NCBI GenBank assembly: GCA_947380655.1
Contig: CANCRX010000011.1
Coordinates: forward strand, 1-64,000
Source: Alcaligenaceae bacterium
Lineage (GTDB): Bacteria; Pseudomonadota; Gammaproteobacteria; Burkholderiales; Burkholderiaceae_B
Length of the DNA: 64,000 nt
Direction: 5' to 3'
Below are positions 25,291 to 32,651 of the stretch, in pieces (the first letter of the stretch is position 1; each line of letters begins with the position of its first letter). A program made the position numbers and the translations under genes. Below the pieces are notes generated by a model that ran no database searches, was not told the DNA's origin, and worked only from the letters and a program-made list of their open reading frames with translations.

Positions 25291-28179
25291 ATGAATCAGC
25301 CGATTACCCCACAAGACGGTGAGCTTTCCAAAAGCTTTGAACCAGCAGAACTCGAGTCACATTGGTACAAAGAATGGGATCGCCGCGGGCTGTTTACTGC
25401 CGGCCAGCACGTTCAGGCCGCGGCCAGTGCAGGCGCAGGTACTGCAACGCCGACCTACGCGATCCAGTTCCCTCCGCCAAACGTGACGGGCACCCTGCAC
25501 ATGGGCCATGCCTTTAACCAGACGATTATGGATGGCCTGATTCGCTATCACCGGATGTCAGGCGACGACACGGTATTCATCCCAGGCACCGATCACGCCG
25601 GTATCGCCACGCAGATCGTGGTTGAGCGCCAGCTTGATGCACAAAAAATCTCCCGCCATGATCTCGGTCGTCCCAAGTTCCTCGAAAAGGTCTGGGAATG
25701 GAAAGAGCTCTCGGGCAACACTATCACCAGCCAGGTCAGACGTCTTGGCGCCTCAGCAGACTGGCCACGCGAATATTTCACCATGGATGCGCAAATGTCT
25801 GCCGGCGTGGTTGAAACCTTTGTCCGCCTGCATAAACAAGGTCTGATTTATCGCGGCAAACGCCTAGTGAACTGGGACCCCAAACTATTAACAGCGGTCT
25901 CAGATCTCGAAGTACAGTCCGTCGAGACAGATGGCCACCTCTGGCATATTCGTTATCCGTTTGTAAACGGTCCGGAGACTATTACCCACCCCGATGGCAC
26001 GACAGAAGTCATCTCCGGCATGACGATCGCCACCACGCGACCTGAAACCATGCTGGCCGATGGAGCACTCTGCGTACATCCTGAGGACACCCGTTACAGT
26101 CACCTGATCGGAAAAATGGTCGACCTGCCTTTGTGCGACCGACAAATCCCTATCATCGCCGACGACTTTGTAGACAAGGACTTCGGGACCGGCTGCGTCA
26201 AAATCACCGGCGCACACGATTTCAACGACTATGCGTGCGCGATGCGTCACGGTTTACCTCTGATCGTAATTTTTACGCTCGACGCCCATATTAACGATCA
26301 AGGTCCGGAGCAATTCCGTGGGCTGGAGCGTTTTGAGGCCCGCAAGGCTGTGGTGGCCGAATTGGAGCAAAAAGGCTTCATGGTCAAAATCGACGCACAC
26401 AAAATGATGCAACCCCGTGGCGATCGCACCGGTGTTGTGCTTGAACCCATGCTCACCGACCAATGGTTTGTTGCGATGAGTAAGCCTGCACCCGCTGACA
26501 CACTGCATCCAGGCAAAAGCATCACTGAAGTCGCGCTCGACGTTGTAGCAAAAGGCGATATCCAGTTCTATCCGCAGAACTGGACCACGACCTACAACCA
26601 GTGGCTCGAAAACATTCAAGACTGGTGTATTTCCCGTCAGCTCTGGTGGGGTCATCAAATCCCCGCCTGGTACGCCGAGGACGGCCAGGTGTTTGTGGCA
26701 CATACCGAAGAAGAAGCCCAGGCTCAAGCGAAAGCCGCTGGCGTTACGGGTCCGCTGAACCGCGATCCCGATGTGCTTGACACCTGGTTCTCATCTGCGC
26801 TGGTTCCCTTCACTACGCTTGGCTGGCCCGAGCAGACCGAGGACCTCAAGCGCTACCTCCCCTCCAGCGTGCTAGTGACGGGTTTTGACATTATTTTCTT
26901 CTGGGTCGCCCGGATGGTCATGATGACCACGCACTTGACCGGTCAAGTGCCTTTCAAGCATGTCTACGTGCATGGACTGATCCGGGATGCTGAAGGCCAG
27001 AAAATGAGTAAGTCCAAGGGCAATACGCTGGACCCAGTTGACCTGATCGACGGTGTGGACCTGGAAAGCCTGGTGGCCAAGCGTACCTTTGGTTTAATGA
27101 ATCCGAAACAAGCCGGTGTGATTGAAAAATCAACCCGCAAACAATTCCCTGAGGGAATCCCTGCTTTCGGCGCAGATGCCTTACGCTTCACTATGTCGGC
27201 CTACGCAACGCTCGGTCGCAACATCAACTTTGATCTGAAGCGCTGCGAAGGCTATCGCAATTTTTGCAATAAATTATGGAACGCCACACGTTTTGTGCTG
27301 ATGAATACCGAAGGCCACGATCTGGCTGAAGTCGACGCATCCGCGCAAAGCTTTGTGGACAAGTGGATCATCAGCAAACTCCAGCAACTCGAACTCGATG
27401 TCGCCAAGGGTTTTGCGGATTATCGCTTTGACAACATCGCCAACGCCCTCTATCACTTTGTGTGGGACGAATACTGCGACTGGTATGTTGAACTTGCAAA
27501 AGTCCAGATCCAGAACGGCACACCCGAGCAGCAGCGCGCCACGCGTCGCACGCTCATACGTGTGCTCGAAGCCTGCCTGCGCTTACTCCACCCCATCATG
27601 CCCTTTATCACCGAAGAGCTGTGGCAAAAAGTTTCACTGGTTGCGGGTAAACGCTCTGCCGATCAGGAGGCCAGCATTTCTGTTCAGCCATTTCCGCGTG
27701 CAAATCTGGAAGCGATTAATGCAGAGGCGTGCGCACAAGTCGACCTGCTTAAAGGTCAAGTCGAGGCTGTGCGTGCCTTACGTGGCGAAATGAATTTGTC
27801 ACCTGCAGTACGTGCCCCGCTTTTTGCTCAGGGCCCAAAAGAAATGCTGCAGCAACACGCAGCCTATCTTGCGGCCTTAGCAAAACTCGCCTCGGTCGAA
27901 GTCGTCGACACACTGGCCGACGATGGCTCTCCCGTGCAAATCGTGGGGGATACGAGACTGATGCTGAAAGTTGAAATCGATATTGCGGCTGAAAAATCAC
28001 GCCTAGACAAAGAGATCGCCCGACTCGAAGGTGAGATCAACAAAACGACAGCTAAGCTATCGAACGAGTCTTTTGTCGCGCGTGCGCCCGCTGCCGTGGT
28101 TGAACAGGAAAAACTGCGCGCAGCACAATTTAGTGAAACACTTGAAAAGGTAAAAGCTCAGCGCGTGCGACTAAATTAA
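25291..28179 (+). CDS. valS: Valyl-tRNA synthetase
   Basis: ValS is the class I aminoacyl-tRNA synthetase charging tRNA-Val, with an editing domain. It has the HIGH-type motif in PPPNVTGTLHMGHAF, the KMSKS motif (QKMSKSKGNTLDP), the editing CP1 region (TTRPETMLADGALCV) and a C-terminal coiled coil (ARLEGEINKTTAKL). A TTG at 25261 extends the frame by ten codons, but the ATG at 25291 (MNQPITPQDGE) is preferred because the TTG lies inside a strong hairpin. Length is 962 residues. It is divergent from ndk and is followed by the AT-rich sugar island. Confidence 0.97.
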   Translation: MNQPITPQDGELSKSFEPAELESHWYKEWDRRGLFTAGQHVQAAASAGAGTATPTYAIQFPPPNVTGTLHMGHAFNQTIMDGLIRYHRMSGDDTVFIPGTDHAGIATQIVVERQLDAQKISRHDLGRPKFLEKVWEWKELSGNTITSQVRRLGASADWPREYFTMDAQMSAGVVETFVRLHKQGLIYRGKRLVNWDPKLLTAVSDLEVQSVETDGHLWHIRYPFVNGPETITHPDGTTEVISGMTIATTRPETMLADGALCVHPEDTRYSHLIGKMVDLPLCDRQIPIIADDFVDKDFGTGCVKITGAHDFNDYACAMRHGLPLIVIFTLDAHINDQGPEQFRGLERFEARKAVVAELEQKGFMVKIDAHKMMQPRGDRTGVVLEPMLTDQWFVAMSKPAPADTLHPGKSITEVALDVVAKGDIQFYPQNWTTTYNQWLENIQDWCISRQLWWGHQIPAWYAEDGQVFVAHTEEEAQAQAKAAGVTGPLNRDPDVLDTWFSSALVPFTTLGWPEQTEDLKRYLPSSVLVTGFDIIFFWVARMVMMTTHLTGQVPFKHVYVHGLIRDAEGQKMSKSKGNTLDPVDLIDGVDLESLVAKRTFGLMNPKQAGVIEKSTRKQFPEGIPAFGADALRFTMSAYATLGRNINFDLKRCEGYRNFCNKLWNATRFVLMNTEGHDLAEVDASAQSFVDKWIISKLQQLELDVAKGFADYRFDNIANALYHFVWDEYCDWYVELAKVQIQNGTPEQQRATRRTLIRVLEACLRLLHPIMPFITEELWQKVSLVAGKRSADQEASISVQPFPRANLEAINAEACAQVDLLKGQVEAVRALRGEMNLSPAVRAPLFAQGPKEMLQQHAAYLAALAKLASVEVVDTLADDGSPVQIVGDTRLMLKVEIDIAAEKSRLDKEIARLEGEINKTTAKLSNESFVARAPAAVVEQEKLRAAQFSETLEKVKAQRVRLN

Positions 28180-28219
28180 GTGATGGTGGTCATGTATACG
28201 TAACGGGACGCTTAACAAA

Positions 28220-29233
28220 ATGAAAATTTTAGTTATTGGAGCCGGTTTTTCAGGTGCCACAATTGCCAGAGAACTTGCGGAACACGGGCATACCGTTACG
28301 GTTATAGAAAAAAGAGCACATATTGGTGGCAATGCGTTTGACTATTTAAATGAATACGGAATTCGAATACATAAATATGGTCCTCATTTGTTTCACACAT
28401 CAAACAAAGAGGTTTTTGAATGGACCTCTAAGTTTACGAATTGGATTCCGTATAAACATAAAGTAAAAGCCCTACTTGCCGATGGAACCTTAGTTACCCT
28501 CCCCCCAAACAAGGAAACTGCTGAAAAAGTTGGGGCTGAGAACATCATCGATATTTTTTATCGCCCCTATTCGAAGAAGATGTGGGGAGTTGATATGGAA
28601 GAACTAGATCCGGATATTTTTAATCGAGTAAAAATACGAGAGGACATGAATGAATTTTATTTTCCAGATGACCTCTTTCAGTTTTTACCTGCTGATGGGT
28701 ACACGCAGCTGATTGAAAATATATTTAAACATCCTTTAATTAATATTTCACTCAACACCCCCTATGCACCTGGCATAGAAAATCAATACGATCATACGTT
28801 TAACTCAATGCCTATTGACGAGTTCTTTCAGTATCGATTTGGTCAATTACCCTACCGCTCAATCAAATTTCATACAAAAACAATTGCTGTGCCATCGGTC
28901 TTTCCTGTAAGCGTCATTAACTTTACGCATAAAGAACCTTTTACAAGAGCAACTGAGTGGAAAAATTTTCCTGGTCATGGCACGCATTCAGGTTTTACTT
29001 CAATTACCGTCGAAGAACCCTGTGATTTTATTGATAATGAATTCGAACGGTACTATCCAGTGAAAGATATCCAAGGCCACAACAAGGCTCTTTATAAAAA
29101 ATATCAGAATATCATTCCTAGCAAAATGACTTTTATTGGTAGGTGTGGTCTCTATGCATATCTTGATATGCATCAAGCAATAAGCTCCGCCTTAAAGATC
29201 ACAAAAGACTTTATTGATAACGCTAAAAGTTAG
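28220..29233 (+). CDS. glf: UDP-galactopyranose mutase (Glf-like)
   Basis: This flavoenzyme interconverts UDP-galactopyranose and UDP-galactofuranose, or a related sugar, supplying furanose residues for surface glycans. The FAD dinucleotide fold is VIGAGFSGATIARELAEHG (residues 5-23), with IGGNAFD, GPHLFHTSN, RPYSKKMWG, FQYRFGQLPYRS and the C-terminal GRCGLYAYLDMH. At 337 residues it is somewhat shorter than the usual 360-390. One motif differs from E. coli-type enzymes (FNSMPID where YTGPID is usual). Campylobacter-type enzymes act on the N-acetyl sugar, so the substrate is open. The gene is strikingly AT-rich: the row 28321-28380 has 19 G+C of 60, against 37 of 60 at 27541-27600 in valS. 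Recent acquisition is likely. Confidence 0.88.
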   Translation: MKILVIGAGFSGATIARELAEHGHTVTVIEKRAHIGGNAFDYLNEYGIRIHKYGPHLFHTSNKEVFEWTSKFTNWIPYKHKVKALLADGTLVTLPPNKETAEKVGAENIIDIFYRPYSKKMWGVDMEELDPDIFNRVKIREDMNEFYFPDDLFQFLPADGYTQLIENIFKHPLINISLNTPYAPGIENQYDHTFNSMPIDEFFQYRFGQLPYRSIKFHTKTIAVPSVFPVSVINFTHKEPFTRATEWKNFPGHGTHSGFTSITVEEPCDFIDNEFERYYPVKDIQGHNKALYKKYQNIIPSKMTFIGRCGLYAYLDMHQAISSALKITKDFIDNAKS

Positions 29234-29255
29234 TCTCAACGAATTAAACATAAAA

Positions 29256-30461
29256 ATGAATAATCCAATCCATAAAAAAAAGATTTTATTAATTCAATGG
29301 AGCGGCTCTAACTATGACTCCTTGAGACACCTACAGGATCTACTAGGCACTCAATTTCAAACGCTTGGGTTTGAAATTGAAAAACTTGCTTTAAATGATC
29401 CGCAATTTATAGACATTCTGATTAATTTTTTGCAATCCAAAGAAATATATTTTGCAATGGGATTTTCAGGTGTCGGGGTAGATGTATATGACAGTAATAA
29501 ACAATTAATCTGGGAAGCCTTTAAGACACCATTTTTTAATTGGTGCTGCGATCATCCTTGTTATTTTCCCGCACGTCATCAACTAAGCAGCCCGTGGGTA
29601 ATTCACGGATTTGTATTTCCAGATCACGCAAGATATTCCAATGACTTTTTTAATGCGAATGGAATAACTTTCCAAGCCCATCTGGGCGCTCCCGTAAAGA
29701 AGCCTGCAGCACAGATGAACGTTGCTCTAAAAAATAGAAACAACAAAATAATCTATGCAAAAAGCGGCACAGATATTGATGCCATTGAAAAGAAATGGCT
29801 AACAATGCCTGAATCAATCAGAAAAATTTTATTTTCTGCTAAAGAAGAATTGCAATATCAGAGTACCGAAAATGCATTTGAAGTCATCAAGCGTTTGGCT
29901 GATGAAGAAAATATATTCTTATCGCCCAACAATGCTTTTGCTTTGAATATTATTAGAGAAATTGATATCTACATTCGAGGCTGGCGTGCAAATTTAGCGA
30001 TAAAGTCTTTGTTGAACTATCCAGTTGACGTTTATGGTAATGGGTGGGATCACATGAATGTGTCACAATCAAAAGGCGCCACTTTTCATGGTGCTTTGGA
30101 TTTGGCATCACTTCTCAACATATTTCCCAATTACTTAGGTTGTCTATCCATTAATCCTTTTATCGAGGATTCAGTTCATGATCGCGTGTTCTACGCACTC
30201 GCAGAAAACGTTGTTCCTTTAAGTGATCAAAACAGATTTTCTATCACTCACTTACCCTTGCTTCAGAAATATTCATTTAAGTTCAATCAAGAATCAATCA
30301 TTTCTTCGGTAGAGCAGCTGTTAGAAAATCCATCCAATGCCTTAGAACTCACCCATTCGACGCAAGTAAAACTAGAAGAAAAATTTTCTCTGGACTCTTC
30401 GGCAAAAAAAATAATTGAATTTGTTTCACACATGAAATTTAACTTCAAGCGATTTGAATAG
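29256..30461 (+). CDS. Putative glycosyltransferase (CgeB/DUF3880-like) of the glf island
   Basis: Not recognised as a named family member. The C-terminal third (IRGWRANLAIKSLL, DVYGNGWDHMN, then VHDRVFYALAENVVPLSD) has the layout of the GT-B 'glycosyl transferases group 1' segment of CgeB-like proteins, and the N-terminal half contains FNWCCDHPCYFPARH. With glf 22 bases upstream, a role as galactofuranosyl- or related transferase is a reasonable inference. The frame opens at 29214 inside glf, but I place the start at the ATG at 29256. Length is 401 residues; no membrane segment is obvious. It shares the AT-rich composition of glf. It converges on trmD with a 35-base gap containing a small hairpin. 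Confidence 0.6.
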   Translation: MNNPIHKKKILLIQWSGSNYDSLRHLQDLLGTQFQTLGFEIEKLALNDPQFIDILINFLQSKEIYFAMGFSGVGVDVYDSNKQLIWEAFKTPFFNWCCDHPCYFPARHQLSSPWVIHGFVFPDHARYSNDFFNANGITFQAHLGAPVKKPAAQMNVALKNRNNKIIYAKSGTDIDAIEKKWLTMPESIRKILFSAKEELQYQSTENAFEVIKRLADEENIFLSPNNAFALNIIREIDIYIRGWRANLAIKSLLNYPVDVYGNGWDHMNVSQSKGATFHGALDLASLLNIFPNYLGCLSINPFIEDSVHDRVFYALAENVVPLSDQNRFSITHLPLLQKYSFKFNQESIISSVEQLLENPSNALELTHSTQVKLEEKFSLDSSAKKIIEFVSHMKFNFKRFE

Positions 30462-30474
30462 TTAATTTTTATGT

Positions 30475-30492
30475 GGCGCGTCTGATAGCGCC
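30475..30492. terminator. Small hairpin between convergent glycosyltransferase and trmD genes
   Basis: GGCGC (30475-30479) and GCGCC (30488-30492) form a five-base-pair stem in the 35-base gap. The flanks are AT-rich on both sides, so it may act as a weak bidirectional terminator. Confidence 0.4.
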
Positions 30493-30496
30493 TCAA

Positions 30497-31264
30497 TTAT
30501 TTCATTTTCAAGGCAGTCAAAAACCGCTCGTCTGATGCAGTCAACAGCCCATTGCTTCGCGCCTGTTCGAGCAAATCAGGACGCTTTTCATGCGTCAGCA
30601 TCAGTGACTGCTCACGACGCCAGCGCGCAATGTGGGCATGATTGCCAGACAACAACACCCCAGGCACAGCACAACCACCCAGGTTTTCTGGACGCGTAAA
30701 GTGTGGACTATCGAGTAAACCTGACAGGGAGTCTTGAAAAGAATCCTGAAGCGATGAGTCACCATGATTCAGCGTGCCTGGCATCAGTCTGACTGCCGCA
30801 TCAATCATCGCGATGGCGGCAATCTCTCCACCGGACAAAACAAAGTCACCCAGAGACCATTGCTCATCAACGTATTGATCGATAAAACGCTGATCAACAC
30901 CCTCATAACGTCCGCAAACAAATGTCGCACCAGCAGAAGACTCAGCCAGACGATTTGCAACAGCCTGTGTAAAAGGTTTCCCCGTAGGCGAAAGCAGCAC
31001 CACAGGTGCGTCAGGTAGTTGCTCGCGTGCCCGATCATCGCGTATCGCAGAAACGGACTGGATTAAAGGTTCGGCCATCATGACCATGCCCGGGCCACCG
31101 CCGTAAGGACGATCGTCTACGGTACGATGCGTATCCGTTGTGAAATCTCGGGGGTTCCAGGTCTTCAGGGACCAGATGCCTTGTTTATGGGCGCGACCGG
31201 TGACACCTGCATCACGCACGACACTAAACATATCCGGAAATAAGCTGATCGCGTCGATACGCAT
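30497..31264 (-). CDS. trmD: tRNA (guanine-37-N1)-methyltransferase TrmD
   Basis: TrmD is the SAM-dependent trefoil-knot methyltransferase that makes m1G37 and prevents +1 frameshifting. Motifs: MRIDAISLFPDMF, the YGGGPGMVM segment, CGRYEGVDQRFID, and SLGDFVLSGGE in the knot. Length is 255 residues. It follows rimM by nine bases. rplS, which normally follows trmD, is absent, and the AT-rich island begins here instead. Confidence 0.97.
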   Translation of the reverse strand: MRIDAISLFPDMFSVVRDAGVTGRAHKQGIWSLKTWNPRDFTTDTHRTVDDRPYGGGPGMVMMAEPLIQSVSAIRDDRAREQLPDAPVVLLSPTGKPFTQAVANRLAESSAGATFVCGRYEGVDQRFIDQYVDEQWSLGDFVLSGGEIAAIAMIDAAVRLMPGTLNHGDSSLQDSFQDSLSGLLDSPHFTRPENLGGCAVPGVLLSGNHAHIARWRREQSLMLTHEKRPDLLEQARSNGLLTASDERFLTALKMK

Positions 31265-31273
31265 AATCAGTGC

Positions 31274-31981
31274 TTAAAAATCGAGCGGCCAGTCGGTATC
31301 TATCCGGCGAGCAGCAATATCGACATGCTGCACATGTGCAGCGACAAAGGGTACCAAGACCTCTTGTTGACGACCTTTTTCATCGAGCACGGGAGAAAGT
31401 TCAGTTTGACCCGCTGCAGCGCTCAATCGAAGAACACGCAATAAGGCGTGCGCACTGTTGTCAATCACCTCTGCAACCTGCCCGATTAAGACAGAATGAG
31501 CAGGAGATGCTGCTGCGGTTTCTGCTGGATTGATTGCTACTGTTGAAGTCTCAACATCAGCCTGGCCATAAACCATGCAGCCTACCAGATCTACCCAATA
31601 GTATTCATCACCCTTGGCAGCGGGGAAGTCCTTGCGAGAAACATGCACGGTATAGCCACGCATACTCTCTGCCACATCACGATCACCGACACCCTCAAGA
31701 TCAGCCACGACAGTCGCACCCTGAGGGCGAACTTGTTTAACGGCATGAGGATGCATCATGGGCTTCCATGCTGCGCTAGGTGAAACACCAACTGCCGCCT
31801 TTGCACTGAAGTGCGCAGGAGGAGCGGGCGAACATAACCACCAAATAGGTGCAGCGCGCAGAACTTCGGCTTGCGCCGAATGCGGTTGCACTTTAACCCA
31901 ACCACGAATGCCATAGGCTGAAACGATGCGACCCAGTTCGATCAGATCATCTGGCGCTGTTAAAGCGCCTTTACCAGCCAT
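31274..31981 (-). CDS. rimM: Ribosome maturation factor RimM
   Basis: RimM assists assembly of the 30S head near S19. The N-terminal half begins with LIELGRIVSAYGIRGWVKVQ, and the PRC-barrel half contains DEYYWVDLVGCMVYG and VLVPFVAAHVQHVDIAARRI. The protein has 235 residues against about 180 in E. coli. The excess is two insertions, one with PMMHPHAVKQVRPQ and one Ala/Thr-rich stretch after the PRC start. It sits in rpsP-rimM-trmD order, with 28 bases to rpsP. Confidence 0.93.
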   Translation of the reverse strand: MAGKGALTAPDDLIELGRIVSAYGIRGWVKVQPHSAQAEVLRAAPIWWLCSPAPPAHFSAKAAVGVSPSAAWKPMMHPHAVKQVRPQGATVVADLEGVGDRDVAESMRGYTVHVSRKDFPAAKGDEYYWVDLVGCMVYGQADVETSTVAINPAETAAASPAHSVLIGQVAEVIDNSAHALLRVLRLSAAAGQTELSPVLDEKGRQQEVLVPFVAAHVQHVDIAARRIDTDWPLDF

Positions 31982-32009
31982 GGCTATACCGGAGTCCGGA
32001 AAAAATCAA

Positions 32010-32270
32010 TTAAGCTGTAACGGCAGCTTTTGCTGAGTAGTCTTTAACCAGGCGGGCAACCGCTGGAGACAACTGAGCACCGACGCTTGTCCAGTAATGG
32101 ACGCGGTCGAGAGCAATGCGAAGATTTTCTACGTGCTCACTGCCGACTGGGTTGTAAAACCCAACACGCTCAATGAAGCGGCCGTCACGACGATCACGGG
32201 AATCGGTTGCAACGAGGTTATAGAAAGGACGTTTCTTGGAGCCACCACGGGCCAGACGAATCACCACCAT
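32010..32270 (-). CDS. rpsP: 30S ribosomal protein S16
   Basis: S16 is a primary 16S rRNA-binding protein of the small subunit. Start MVVIRLARGGSKKRPFYNLV, 86 residues, typical size. It is the first gene of the rpsP-rimM-trmD group, with an AAAGGGA ribosome site. The 125 bases to tusA should hold the promoter. Confidence 0.98.
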   Translation of the reverse strand: MVVIRLARGGSKKRPFYNLVATDSRDRRDGRFIERVGFYNPVGSEHVENLRIALDRVHYWTSVGAQLSPAVARLVKDYSAKAAVTA

Positions 32271-32395
32271 AGTAGGTAATCCCTTTAAAAAGATTCAGTA
32301 AAGCCTACGAGTATAGCACTATTACGTAGGCATCGAAACTGCTTTGAACGATTAATTGATAAGAAGCAGGTAAAACAACACACTCTGACGTCTGA

Positions 32396-32641
32396 CTAAC
32401 GACGTCTGAGGTAGTGCACCACACGACCACCCTCCTCGACCTGGATCAGCAATTCATTACCGGTCTGTCGACAAAAAGCCTGAAAATCGCGAAACGCACC
32501 ACGATCCGTCGTAATAACCTGCAATACCTCGCCGGTTGCCATGACAGCCAGCGCTTTTTTTGCCTTCAAGATCGGCAACGGGCACGCCAAACCGGTCGCG
32601 TCTACGGCGTGCTGATGCTCTGGATGCTCAGATTTCACCAT
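32396..32641 (-). CDS. TusA-family sulfurtransferase
   Basis: This small sulfur-carrier protein has the conserved Cys-Pro-x-Pro motif (TGLACPLPILKAKKAL) accepting a persulfide. TusA homologues pass sulfur to tRNA thiouridine or to cofactor synthesis. The frame is open well upstream inside alaS, but the ATG at 32641 (MVKSEHPEHQ) lies ten bases after the alaS stop, giving 81 residues, normal for TusA. The tight link with alaS suggests co-transcription. Without the rest of a Tus relay nearby, the acceptor is uncertain. Confidence 0.88.
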   Translation of the reverse strand: MVKSEHPEHQHAVDATGLACPLPILKAKKALAVMATGEVLQVITTDRGAFRDFQAFCRQTGNELLIQVEEGGRVVHYLRRR

Positions 32642-32651
32642 GCCAGCCGAC

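Noticed and set aside
26254..26727. 157-residue minus-strand frame opposite valS
   Set aside because: It is antisense to the conserved synthetase with no recognisable domain.
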